Assembly (NCBI RefSeq): GCF_000412185.1
Contig: NZ_ASJA01000003.1
Coordinates: 1-64,000, forward strand
Direction of reading: 5' to 3'
From: Euryhalocaulis caribicus
Lineage (GTDB): Bacteria; Pseudomonadota; Alphaproteobacteria; Caulobacterales; Maricaulaceae
DNA length: 64,000 nt
In this document: in pieces, positions 1-9,107 of the stretch
How the letters are laid out: every line of letters starts with the position of its first letter
Numbering within the stretch: position 1 is the first letter of the stretch
The notes under the pieces: generated by a model
Told to the model about the DNA's origin: nothing
The model's input: the letters and a program-made list of their open reading frames with translations, nothing else
The model's database searches: none
Translations under genes and position numbers: made by a program

Positions 1-277
1 CGCGATAGGCGGCGGCGTCGACAAGGCCGCGATCGAAGAAAACCCAGTCCGTTCCCCTCGGCGCAGCCTTGTAATCGGCCAGCGAGGTTTCAACGAGGCG
101 TTCTGCGAAGCCTTCGGGATCGATCCATGGGAGGGCGTTGCCGCTCTGGTGCATTTCCAGCTGCACGATCCGCCGGCCCGGTTCGGAGACGGTTGCGTAG
201 CCCTTGCGGGCGAGCGCGCCGGTCAAGCTTGATTTGCCGCCGCCGGAGCAGCCTGAAATGACAACGAAATTGGACAT
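1..277 (-). CDS. P-loop ATPase (AAA_28-like), 3' end outside window
   Basis: The minus-strand reading frame starts at ATG 277 and runs off the left edge, leaving about 92 residues. The N-terminus MSNFVVISGCSGGGKSS is a hydrophobic strand followed by a Walker A loop (GCSGGGKS, residues 9-16). It is followed by EPGRRIV and, near the visible end, FFDRGLVDAAA. This combination is typical of the AAA_28 predicted ATPase family of small kinase-like proteins. The substrate is unknown. The start lies 12 nt after the stop of the acetyltransferase gene upstream, so the two are probably co-transcribed. Frame and Walker motif are directly visible; the family name is recognition from memory. Confidence 0.8.
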   Translation of the reverse strand, partial: MSNFVVISGCSGGGKSSLTGALARKGYATVSEPGRRIVQLEMHQSGNALPWIDPEGFAERLVETSLADYKAAPRGTDWVFFDRGLVDAAAYR

Positions 278-289
278 ATCGGGGAGAGG

Positions 290-817
290 CTAGAGCCGTT
301 TCCACATGAAGGTCAGCTTGTGTTCGGCGCCGAATTTTACGCCGGCTGCGGGGATTTCGCCCGTGAGCGTGAAGCCGAGCGCGGCGTGGAAGCGGACGGA
401 AGGTTCGGCGTCCTCGCCGCTCATCCCCGCCACCATCATGCGATAGCCGGCCTCTCGCAAGCGGTCCTCCAGCGCCGTCATCAGCGCGCGCCCCACCCCG
501 CCGCGCTTCACGTCCCGCCGCACATAGATGGAGGTTTCCGCCGTGCCGTCATAGGCCGCGCGGCCCCGGAAACGCGCGGCATAGGCATAGCCGGTCACCG
601 CGCCGTCCCGCTCGGCGACCAGATAGGGGTATCCCGCCTCCAGCGTCGCTTCTATGCGGCGGGCGATCTCGCCCGCGTCGGGCGGGACCAGTTCGAAAGA
701 GATCACGGTCGTCTCGACAATCGGGCGATAGATTTCCGCGATGGCCGGGGCGTCGTCCGCCCGCACGCCGCGTATCGTCATGGCGTCATGTCTTGTCTCG
801 GGCGATGTATCCGCCAT
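290..817 (-). CDS. GNAT family N-acetyltransferase (phosphinothricin acetyltransferase-like)
   Basis: This 175-residue protein has a complete GNAT fold. It reads MTIRGVRADDAPAIAEIY at the N-terminus, has the acetyl-CoA loop around VKRGGVGRALM (residues 103-113) and the C-terminal signature SVRFHAALGFTLTGE. Spacing and the final KLTFMWKRL resemble the phosphinothricin/methionine sulfone acetyltransferase (PAT/MnaT) group, which acetylates small amines. The actual substrate cannot be read from the sequence. GTG or ATG choices are not a problem: ATG 817 has GAGGG upstream, while an internal ATG at 781 would match the shorter family N-terminus. It is divergent from the nitroreductase at 942. Confidence 0.85.
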   Translation of the reverse strand: MADTSPETRHDAMTIRGVRADDAPAIAEIYRPIVETTVISFELVPPDAGEIARRIEATLEAGYPYLVAERDGAVTGYAYAARFRGRAAYDGTAETSIYVRRDVKRGGVGRALMTALEDRLREAGYRMMVAGMSGEDAEPSVRFHAALGFTLTGEIPAAGVKFGAEHKLTFMWKRL

Positions 818-941
818 ATCCAGCCCTCAAGCCCAGGGCGCGCGGCTCAGCGCCTCGCACGCGCAGCATATTTCATTGTGAACGCCCGCCGCGCTAGGAC
901 ATTCATTTGTCCGGAACAAGAATTATTCTCGAGGAGACGCC

Positions 942-1550
942 ATGCCTGTGAACAAGCCGCTTTCCGATTCCTGTCTGAACCAGACGTTCCGCGACGCCCG
1001 CACCCGCAATGGCTGGCTGGACGAGGACGTGCCGGAAACCCTGATCCGGGCGACCTATGACCTGCTGAAGCTGGGCCCGACCAGCGCCAATCAGTGCCCG
1101 GCGCGTTTCCTGTGGCTGCGCTCCAAAGAGGCAAAGGAGCGCCTGAAGCCGCACCTGATCGAGCCCAACCAGGACAAGACCGTCGATGCGCCCTGGACGG
1201 TAATCGTCGCCTGGGACTGGAACTTCCATGAGAAGATTCCCCAGCTCTTCCCGCATAATCCGGAAGCGAAAGAATGGTTCGAGGACGAGGATGCCCGCTT
1301 CGATAACGGCTTCCGCAATTCCTCGCTGCAGGGCGCTTATCTGATCATCGCCGCGCGCATGATGGGGCTGGACTGCGGCCCGATGTCGGGCTTCGACAAG
1401 GACGCGGTGAACAAGGAGTTCTTCGCGAACGATCCGGAAATGAAGGACTGGCGCGTCAATTTCATCTGCAATCTGGGCTATGGCGACGACACCAAGCTGT
1501 TCGAACGCTCGCCGCGCTTCAGCTTTGAAGAAGCGGGCAAGATCCTCTGA
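942..1550 (+). CDS. Malonic semialdehyde reductase (RutE/HadB-type nitroreductase fold)
   Basis: The protein has 202 residues and belongs to the FMN-dependent nitroreductase superfamily, RutE/HadB branch. Visible hallmarks are LLKLGPTSANQCPARFLWL near residue 50, the NSSLQGAYLIIAARMMGLDCGPMSGFD segment (split here only by reading) around 125-150, and an LGYGD near the C-terminus. RutE enzymes reduce malonic semialdehyde to 3-hydroxypropionate in uracil breakdown, but no other rut gene is present, so a broader detoxifying reductase role is possible. The start ATG has an excellent GAGGAG ribosome site 5 nt upstream. The stop codon overlaps the proposed CTG start of tsaB, implying translational coupling. 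Confidence 0.85.
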   Translation: MPVNKPLSDSCLNQTFRDARTRNGWLDEDVPETLIRATYDLLKLGPTSANQCPARFLWLRSKEAKERLKPHLIEPNQDKTVDAPWTVIVAWDWNFHEKIPQLFPHNPEAKEWFEDEDARFDNGFRNSSLQGAYLIIAARMMGLDCGPMSGFDKDAVNKEFFANDPEMKDWRVNFICNLGYGDDTKLFERSPRFSFEEAGKIL

Positions 1551-2200
1551 TCGTCCTCGGCCTTGATACGTCGGCGGCGAACTGCTCCGCCGCGCTGATC
1601 GACCGGGACGGGCTGATCGGCGCGCGGGTGGAGGAGATCGGCCGCGGCCATGCGGAGCGTCTGGCGCCGCTGGTGCGGGAGCTTATGGAAGAGACCGGCG
1701 TCACGGCCGGGCGGCTGGACCGCATCGGCGTGGTGGCCGGGCCGGGCAGCTTCACCGGCGTGCGCGTCGGCGTCGCGTTTGCGCGCGGTCTCGCCCTGAC
1801 GCTGGACATTCCGGCGGTCGGGGTCAGCGCGCTGGCCTGCGCTGCGCGCAGCGCCGACCCGGCGCGCGGGAAAACCGTTCTGGCCGCCCATGACGCCCGC
1901 CGCGACGAACTGGCATGGCAGATTTATGAGCGCGGCGAGGCGAAAGGCGAAATGCGTCTGGACCCGGTCGAAGCCGTCGCCGGGCAGGCGCGCGGCATGG
2001 ATGATTTCATCCTCGCGGGCAGCGGCGCGATGAAGCTGGCTGCGGCGCTTGGCGGCGGCCTTGAGGCGGCGGCGACCGAGCCGCCGGACCCCGAGCAGGC
2101 GGCGCGCCTGGCCGCCGAGGCTCAGGACCTTGCCCCGCCATCGCCCATCTATCAGCGCCCGCCCGACGCCAAGCTGCCCGGCGGGATCACCCCGCTATGA
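1547..2200 (+). CDS. tsaB: tRNA threonylcarbamoyladenosine biosynthesis protein TsaB
   Basis: TsaB is the partner of TsaD in making the universal t6A37 modification of ANN-decoding tRNAs. The frame reads LIVLGLDTSAANCSAALID at its N-terminus, the expected first beta strand and DTS nucleotide-site motif of the family, and contains VAGPGSFTGVRVGVAFARGLAL (about residues 63-85) in the middle. Total length is 217 residues, normal for TsaB. The frame is closed by TGA at 1526, and no ATG, GTG or TTG lies between it and the DTS motif. The only sensible start is CTG 1547, overlapping the upstream stop as CTGA. The next candidate, GTG 1628, would remove 27 conserved residues. rimI follows with an ATGA overlap. 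Confidence 0.88.
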   Translation: MIVLGLDTSAANCSAALIDRDGLIGARVEEIGRGHAERLAPLVRELMEETGVTAGRLDRIGVVAGPGSFTGVRVGVAFARGLALTLDIPAVGVSALACAARSADPARGKTVLAAHDARRDELAWQIYERGEAKGEMRLDPVEAVAGQARGMDDFILAGSGAMKLAAALGGGLEAAATEPPDPEQAARLAAEAQDLAPPSPIYQRPPDAKLPGGITPL

Positions 2201-2622
2201 GCATCCGCCCGGCCGGGCCGGGAGACGCCGAAGCCATGGCCGCCATCCATGAGAAAAGCTTACCGCGCGGCTGGAGCGCCGGGGAGATGCGCACGCTGCT
2301 CTCTGGCAAGGGCGCAACCGGCGTGATCGACGCTGGCGGCGGTGGTTTCGCGCTGGGCTGCGTGGTGGCGGGCGAGTCGGAAATCCTCAGCCTGGCCGTC
2401 GACCCGGACCGCCGCCGCGCCGGGCTGGGCCGGACGCTGCTGGCGGCGCTGGAGACGCAATGCGCCGCCGCCGGCTCGGCGCGCATGGTGCTGGACGTTT
2501 CCGAAACCAACGCCGCGGCGCGCGCGCTCTATGCGGCGGCGGGCTATGGCGAGGCGGCCCGGCGCAAGGCTTATTACGCCGACGGGGCGGATGCGCTGAT
2601 ACTCGATAAGCAACTGCGCTAG
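2197..2622 (+). CDS. rimI: Ribosomal protein S18-alanine N-acetyltransferase RimI
   Basis: This 141-residue GNAT protein directly follows tsaB with a 4-nt ATGA overlap, the classic tsaB-rimI arrangement. It shows LSLAVDPDRRRAGLGRTLL (acetyl-CoA binding beta4-alpha3, about residues 66-84) and VSETNAAARALYAAAGYGE (about 101-119), the RimI signature that precedes the conserved tyrosine. RimI acetylates the N-terminal alanine of ribosomal protein S18, although in many bacteria its range is broader. The assignment rests on both sequence and neighbourhood. Confidence 0.9.
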   Translation: MSIRPAGPGDAEAMAAIHEKSLPRGWSAGEMRTLLSGKGATGVIDAGGGGFALGCVVAGESEILSLAVDPDRRRAGLGRTLLAALETQCAAAGSARMVLDVSETNAAARALYAAAGYGEAARRKAYYADGADALILDKQLR

Positions 2623-2658
2623 ACCTTCGCGCGCCGGCGCGATTATAAGAGGCGCGAT

Positions 2659-3078
2659 ATGACCGATACCCGCATCGAAAATCTCTGTGTCGAAAAGGGT
2701 CTGCGGATGACCGAACAGCGCCGCGTCATCGCGCGCGTGCTGTCTGTCGCCGACGATCACCCGGACGCCGAAACCCTCTATGAGAGGGCCAGCGAGATTG
2801 ATCCGAATATCTCGCTCGCCACGGTCTACCGCACCGTGCGCCTGTTCGAGGAAGCGGGCATCATCGAACGCCATGATTTCCGCGACGGCCGTTCCCGCTT
2901 CGAGGAAGCGCCGGAGGACCACCACGACCACCTGATCGACGTGAAGTCGGGCGAGGTCGTGGAGTTCATGAACGAGGAGATCGAAAAACTCCAGAAAGAG
3001 GTGGCGCGCAAGCTGGGCTATCGCCTGGTCGACCACCGGCTGGAGCTGTACGGCGTTAAGCTGAAGGACGGCGAGTAG
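2659..3078 (+). CDS. fur: Fur family ferric uptake/metal-responsive repressor
   Basis: The 139-residue protein has an N-terminal winged helix with LRMTEQRRVIARVL and the recognition-helix signature ISLATVYRTVRLF (residues 51-63). A C-terminal dimerisation domain carries metal ligands in the HHDHLID segment (residues 88-94) and ELYG. It lacks the CxxC zinc pair found in many gammaproteobacterial Fur proteins, as in alphaproteobacterial Fur/Mur. The repressor could therefore sense iron or manganese; the sequence alone does not decide. An AGAGG ribosome site precedes ATG 2659. It sits between rimI and miaB, a common alphaproteobacterial position. Confidence 0.88.
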   Translation: MTDTRIENLCVEKGLRMTEQRRVIARVLSVADDHPDAETLYERASEIDPNISLATVYRTVRLFEEAGIIERHDFRDGRSRFEEAPEDHHDHLIDVKSGEVVEFMNEEIEKLQKEVARKLGYRLVDHRLELYGVKLKDGE

Positions 3079-3193
3079 GCCCGCGCCGATTCAGCGCCGC
3101 TTCTTGCGTGCGCGCCTTGCCTTCCCCATAAGTCCTTGCCTTGATTTAAGCGGAAAAAGCCGCGCCCCTGAAACGTGCGCGGCGTGAAGAGTG

Positions 3194-4560
<1,367 letters not shown>

Positions 4561-4564
<4 letters not shown>

Positions 4565-5574
4565 CCCAGCCGCGCAAGGGCGAGGCCCGCGGCAAGCGCC
4601 GCCGGGAAGCCACCGAAACCATCCATTTTGAAGACAGCGCGCTGGCCAAGCAGCTCTCGGGCCCCAATGACCGCTGGCTGGCCCTGATCGAGGACGCCTT
4701 CGACGTGCTGATGGCCGCCCCGGGCGGCGCGGTGACCATCACCGGCGGCACCGATGAGCGCGAAGCCGCCAAGCGCGCCATTCTGGACCTGCACGGCCGC
4801 ATTTCTTCGGGCCATTTCGATGGCGAACCGGACGTGAAGGCCGCGATCCGCTTCGCCCGCCATGACGGAGAGCCGGGCCTGACGACCGAGGGCGTGATCC
4901 GTGTGGGCCGCCGCACGGTGATCTCGCCCCGCACGCCCAATCAGGCCGGCTATATCGACGCGCTGGCCAAATATGACCTGAATTTCGGCGTCGGTCCGGC
5001 CGGCACCGGCAAGACCTTTCTCGCCGTCGCCTATGGCGCGGGGGAGCTGATGGCCGGGCGCGTCAAGCGTCTGGTGGTCACCCGCCCTGCCGTTGAGGCG
5101 GGCGAACGCCTCGGCTTCCTGCCGGGCGATCTGGCGGAAAAGGTGGACCCCTATCTGCAGCCGATCTGGGACGCGCTGCAGGACCTGCTGGGCCGGGAGG
5201 CGCTGGACAAGCGCCGCGCGGCGGGAGAGATCGAGGTCGCGCCGCTGGCCTTCATGCGCGGGCGCACCCTTTCCAACGCCTTTGTCATCGTGGACGAGGC
5301 ACAGAACGCCACCGTCGCGCAGATGAAAATGGTGCTGACCCGCATCGGCGAGGGCGCGCGCATGGTGGTGACCGGCGATCCGTCACAGGTGGACCTGCCG
5401 CCGCGCGAACGCAGCGGGCTGGCGCACGCCATCGATATTCTCCACAATGTCAGCACCATGAAGGTGACGCGCTTTGAAAAGGGCGACGTGGTGCGCCATC
5501 CCATCGTCGCGGAGATCGTGGAGGCCTACGAGGCCGATCTGGCGCGCCAGAACGAGGCGCGCGACTCTTCATGA
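4561..5574 (+). CDS. ybeZ: PhoH family ATPase (YbeZ-like)
   Basis: This cytoplasmic P-loop ATPase has 337 residues. It shows Walker A GPAGTGKT at residues 145-152, Walker [11 protein letters not shown] at 241-250, and the conserved [17 protein letters not shown] between them. The N-terminal extension with a single KH-like region ([19 protein letters not shown]) matches PhoH/YbeZ proteins, which work with the RNase YbeY in RNA quality control. Start is GTG 4561, overlapping the miaB stop; the stop overlaps the ybeY start as ATGA. The older name PhoH refers to phosphate regulation in E. coli, which is not implied here. Confidence 0.92.
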
Positions 5575-6056
5575 ACGATGTCCCCAGTCCCGACAGCATA
5601 GAGACTTTAAGCCGCGACCCGCGATGGGACGCGGACGAGGAAGACTGGCCGTCCCTGGCCGAAAAGACCCTGTCCGCCGTCAATGACGCCCTGAAGCCCG
5701 AACGCCGCGGCGAAATCGCCCTGCTTCTGGACGATGACGCGGCGCTGCAGGCGCTGAACGCGCAATGGCGCGGCAAGGACAAGCCAACCAATGTGCTCTC
5801 TTTCCCCGCCCCGCCGGGCCCGATGCTGGGCGATATCGCGGTTTCGCGCGACACGCTGGCGCGCGAGGCGGCGGAACAGGGCAAGACGTTCCGCGACCAC
5901 GCGCTGCACATGATCGTGCACGGCCTGCTGCATCTGCATGGCTTCGACCATGAAACCGATGACGAGGCCGGGGCGATGGAGGCGCTGGAGACGCAAATCC
6001 TCGCCACGCTCGGCGTTGACGATCCTTACGCCAGCGAGGCCGCCCATGCCCTCTGA
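5571..6056 (+). CDS. ybeY: Endoribonuclease YbeY (16S rRNA maturation)
   Basis: YbeY is a zinc-dependent single-strand endoribonuclease needed for 16S rRNA 3'-end maturation and ribosome quality control. The protein is 161 residues long. The metal site HGLLHLHGFDH supplies H117, H121 and H127, and the preceding NVLSFPAPP and LGDIAVS segments are characteristic. It follows the PhoH-type ATPase by a 4-nt overlap, and its 3' end overlaps the corC start by 11 nt. Order and overlaps indicate a single translation-coupled operon. Confidence 0.94.
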   Translation: MNDVPSPDSIETLSRDPRWDADEEDWPSLAEKTLSAVNDALKPERRGEIALLLDDDAALQALNAQWRGKDKPTNVLSFPAPPGPMLGDIAVSRDTLAREAAEQGKTFRDHALHMIVHGLLHLHGFDHETDDEAGAMEALETQILATLGVDDPYASEAAHAL

Positions 6057-6912
6057 TTCCCGCGACGACATATTATCGCGCCTGTCCTCCCTGTTTGGCG
6101 GGCGCACCCCGCCCGATGCGGAATCCACCGATGACGCGCCGCGCCTGGAGCCGGCGGAAATGCTGGACAAGATGGCCGCGTTCGAAGGGCTGCGCATCGA
6201 GGATGTGATGGTGCCGCGCGCCGACATCGTGGCGATTGATGTCGCTACGCCGCTGGGCGAGGCCGCGCGCGCGTTCGCAGAGGCCTCCCATTCCCGTTTG
6301 CCGGTCTATCGCGAGACGCTGGATGACCCGCTGGGCATGGTCCATATCAAGGACGTGATCGGCATGCTGGCCCCGGACGAGGGGCGCGGCCTGCCGCCGG
6401 ACCTGTTCTCCCGCCGGGCGCTGGAAGGCGTGGTGCGCAACGTATTGTTCGTGCCGCCCTCCATGAAGGCCGTGGACCTGTTGCTGCGCATGCAGACGCG
6501 GCGCATCCACATGGCGCTGGTGGTCGATGAATATGGCGGCACGGACGGGCTGCTGACGCTTGAGGACCTGGTCGAGCAGATCGTCGGCGATATCGAGGAT
6601 GAGCACGACGAGACCGCCGCGCCCAAGCTGCGCGCCCGCGGCCCCAATATATGGGAGGCCGACGCCCGCGCCTCCATCGAGGATTTCGAGGCGCTGATCG
6701 GCCGCGAGGTCGCCACCGATGAGGAGGAAGAGGACGTCGATACGCTCGGCGGACTGGTCTTCACCATCGCCGGCCGCGTGCCCGAGCGCGGGGAGGTGGT
6801 GAAACATCCCTCCGGCATCGAGTTCGAGGTGGTCGAGGCGGACCCGCGCCGCGTCAACCGCCTGCTCGCGCGGGACGTATCGCCCGCTGAAACGGAGATG
6901 GGCGGGAAATGA
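6046..6912 (+). CDS. corC: CorC/TlyC-type CBS domain protein (hemolysin family)
   Basis: This soluble CBS-pair protein (288 residues) carries the hallmark EDVMVPRADIVAIDV (about residues 50-64), HSRLPVYRETLDDPLGMVHIKD and VDEYGGTDGLLTLEDLVEQIVGDIEDE, followed by a C-terminal CorC/HlyC FAD-binding-like domain (VDTLGGLVFTIAGRVPERGE). The family is linked to magnesium/cobalt efflux or membrane transport regulation. There is no membrane domain here, so it is the short CorC form. The start ATG 6046 lies inside the last codons of ybeY; frames upstream of it lack family similarity. The stop overlaps lnt as ATGA. Confidence 0.88.
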   Translation: MPSDSRDDILSRLSSLFGGRTPPDAESTDDAPRLEPAEMLDKMAAFEGLRIEDVMVPRADIVAIDVATPLGEAARAFAEASHSRLPVYRETLDDPLGMVHIKDVIGMLAPDEGRGLPPDLFSRRALEGVVRNVLFVPPSMKAVDLLLRMQTRRIHMALVVDEYGGTDGLLTLEDLVEQIVGDIEDEHDETAAPKLRARGPNIWEADARASIEDFEALIGREVATDEEEEDVDTLGGLVFTIAGRVPERGEVVKHPSGIEFEVVEADPRRVNRLLARDVSPAETEMGGK

Positions 6913-8540
6913 CGCAGGCCGCGCCCCTGTCGCGGTTCCGCGCTTTCCTGATGACGCCGGGCATTCTTCGCTCCGGCGGTCTGGCTTTCCTGCTGGGCTC
7001 TGTCTCGGTCATGGCGCATGCGCCGTTCGGCCTCTGGCCGATGATGATCTTCACCCTGACCGCCCTTGTCTGGCTGCTGGACGGCGCGTTCGAGAGCGAA
7101 CGCAAATACCGCTCCGCCGCATGGCGCGCCTGGGCGTTCGCCTTCGGTTATTTCTTCTTCGGCCTCTACTGGGTCGCTTACGCCTTCATCAATCGCGGCC
7201 CCGAATTCGCCCCGATGATCCCCTTCGCGATCACGCTTCTGCCGGCCGGTCTGGCCCTGTTCTGGGCGCTGGCCGGGGCGCTGGCCATGCGATTCTGGAC
7301 GCGGGATGTGCGGCGCATCCTGGTGTTCGGCCTGGCGATCTTTGCCGCGGAATATGCCCGCGGCCACCTGTTCAGCGGTTTCCCCTGGAATCTGCCCGGC
7401 CTGATCTGGCCGGCGGGCGGGCCGGTCTCCCAGAGCGCGGCTTGGTTCGGCGTCTATGGTCTCAGCTTCCTGACCCTGACCGGGTTCGCCGCGCCCGCGG
7501 CGATGGCCGGTCCGGACGCCTCGCCCCGGCTTCGCTCCGCGCCTCTGGCGGTCAGTTTCGCGGTGTTCGCGATCCTGTTCGGGATGGGGCTGGGCCGTCT
7601 GGCGCGGCCGGTCTCTGATGACGCGCAAACCGTTACCGTGCGCGTGGTGGAGGCCGGTTTCGGCCAGCGCGACAAGTGGGACCCGGCGGGACGGCAGGCG
7701 GTGATCGACCGGTATGCGGCGCTTTCCGGCGCCGGCGATCTGGATTCTGTCGACATGGTGATCTGGCCGGAGGCGGCGCTCCCCCTGCCGCTTCTGGAAG
7801 ACGGCGCCGCGCTGGCGCAGCTCGGCGGGGCGCTGGGCGGGGAGACATGGCTGGGCACGGGCCTGTATCGCCGCTCCCCCACGCCCGACGGCGGAACGGA
7901 ATATTATAACTCCTTCGCCGTACTGGGTTTTTCGGGCGATCAGGCGCAGCTCGCGGCGCTGTACGACAAGCGCCTTCTGGTGCCGTTCGGGGAATTCACG
8001 CCCGGGGCGGCGGTGTTGAACCGGCTGGGATTCCGTCTGCCCTCGGCCATCGCCAGCGGCATGACGCCCGGCCCCGGCCCGGTGACGCTGGACGTCGCCG
8101 GCGTGCCGCCGTTCGCGCCGCTGATCTGTTACGAGATCATCTTCCCGGGCTTCACGCCGGACGGCGAAAACAGGCCCTCATGGATCCTGAATGTCTCCAA
8201 CGACGCATGGTTCGGCCCCACGCCCGGACCCTGGCAACATCTGGCCCAGGCGCGCTTCCGCGCGATCGAGGAGGGCTTGCCGGTGATCCGGGCGGCGTCG
8301 GGCGGCGTATCGGGAGCGATCGATGCGCGGGGCCGGCAGGTTGCCGCAATGCCTCCATATTCTTCCGATTACCTCGATATCCAGATTCCGGACCCTGGTT
8401 ATGCTACATTATACTCCCGCTTTGGTTTTTTGGGTGTTCTGGCCCTTGTCCTAGTTGCGCTTGGGGCGCTTGCGCTTTTGGCGCGAAGCGGCTTGACGCC
8501 AGCGAAAACCCGCGTCGATAACAAAAAAACTTCATACTAA
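6909..8540 (+). CDS. lnt: Apolipoprotein N-acyltransferase Lnt
   Basis: Lnt performs the final N-acylation of lipoproteins in the inner membrane. About six hydrophobic segments occupy residues 20-235, then a periplasmic nitrilase-fold domain carries the catalytic triad E288 (WPEAALP), K354 (YDKRLLVPFGEF) and C407 (LICYEIIF). One more membrane helix lies at residues 505-525. Length 543 is normal for alphaproteobacteria. The gene is last in the miaB-phoH-ybeY-corC-lnt operon. Lipoproteins elsewhere in the window (27073, 37642) would be substrates. Confidence 0.95.
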   Translation: MTQAAPLSRFRAFLMTPGILRSGGLAFLLGSVSVMAHAPFGLWPMMIFTLTALVWLLDGAFESERKYRSAAWRAWAFAFGYFFFGLYWVAYAFINRGPEFAPMIPFAITLLPAGLALFWALAGALAMRFWTRDVRRILVFGLAIFAAEYARGHLFSGFPWNLPGLIWPAGGPVSQSAAWFGVYGLSFLTLTGFAAPAAMAGPDASPRLRSAPLAVSFAVFAILFGMGLGRLARPVSDDAQTVTVRVVEAGFGQRDKWDPAGRQAVIDRYAALSGAGDLDSVDMVIWPEAALPLPLLEDGAALAQLGGALGGETWLGTGLYRRSPTPDGGTEYYNSFAVLGFSGDQAQLAALYDKRLLVPFGEFTPGAAVLNRLGFRLPSAIASGMTPGPGPVTLDVAGVPPFAPLICYEIIFPGFTPDGENRPSWILNVSNDAWFGPTPGPWQHLAQARFRAIEEGLPVIRAASGGVSGAIDARGRQVAAMPPYSSDYLDIQIPDPGYATLYSRFGFLGVLALVLVALGALALLARSGLTPAKTRVDNKKTSY

Positions 8541-8556
8541 AAGGACTTCGCCGCCC

Positions 8557-8976
8557 GTGACCAAAACCAAGGGGCCCAACCCGGTAGACAAGCATGTCGG
8601 TTCTCGCGTGCGCCTTCGCCGCAAGATCATGAACATGAGTCAGGAATCGCTGGGCGAAGCTCTCGGCGTTACTTTTCAGCAAGTTCAGAAATACGAGCGC
8701 GGGGTCAACCGGATCGGCGCCTCACGGCTCTATGCCGTCTCGCACGTGCTGGAAGTTCCGGTCGGTTTCTTCTTTGAAGGGCTGGAAGCGCCGGACGCCG
8801 TGACGGGCATGGCGGAAGGCGAACAGCAGCCGCTGATGTACGACTTCATCCAGTCCACCGATGGCGTGGCGCTGGCCAGCGCCTTTTCCAAAATCCAGGA
8901 TCCCAAGGTGCGCCGCCGCGTGATCGAGCTGATCCGCGCGCTGAGCGACGAGGACGACGAGTCCGGCGACGCCTGA
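8557..8976 (+). CDS. XRE-family helix-turn-helix regulator
   Basis: This 139-residue protein starts at GTG 8557, 16 nt after lnt, with AAAGGA as ribosome site. The N-terminal helix-turn-helix (residues 14-70) reads VGSRVRLRRKIMNMSQESLG then ALGVTFQQVQKYERGVNRIG, typical of phage-Cro/C1-type regulators. The rest is an alpha-helical tail including SAFSKIQDPKVRRRVIELIRAL. Such proteins are common just upstream of metK in alphaproteobacteria. Its targets are unknown; a link to metK control is possible but the palindrome before metK looks more like an ArsR-type site. Confidence 0.88.
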   Translation: MTKTKGPNPVDKHVGSRVRLRRKIMNMSQESLGEALGVTFQQVQKYERGVNRIGASRLYAVSHVLEVPVGFFFEGLEAPDAVTGMAEGEQQPLMYDFIQSTDGVALASAFSKIQDPKVRRRVIELIRALSDEDDESGDA

Positions 8977-9062
8977 TCCGGCGGAAATTCGCGCAATTTA
9001 ACGGAAAGATTCAGGGCGCGCCTTGAAAACAGCCCCCTTATCGGCTTACTTCCAGCTGCATC

Positions 9063-9082
9063 ATATAAAGATTCCTTTATAT
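9063..9082. promoter_or_regulatory. Palindromic candidate operator before metK
   Basis: An inverted repeat with perfect 8-bp arms, ATATAAAG and CTTTATAT, separated by 4 bp, sits 26 bp before the metK start in otherwise GC-rich DNA. Its position over the presumed promoter or leader suggests an operator. ArsR-type regulators of the S-adenosylmethionine cycle (SahR/SamR class) are known to control metK, ahcY and metF in proteobacteria from AT-rich palindromes of this kind, so that class is my best guess. It does not resemble the SAM riboswitch folds I can recall. Confidence 0.6.
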
Positions 9083-9107
9083 CACCCGCAGACGGAGTTC
9101 CGCCGCA

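Noticed and set aside
1628-2200. GTG 1628 as the tsaB start
   Set aside because: It would delete the first conserved strand and DTS motif that are in frame upstream.
8977-9107. SAM riboswitch before metK
   Set aside because: I could not match known SAM-I, SAM-II or SAM/SAH consensus elements; the AT-rich palindrome looks like a protein site.
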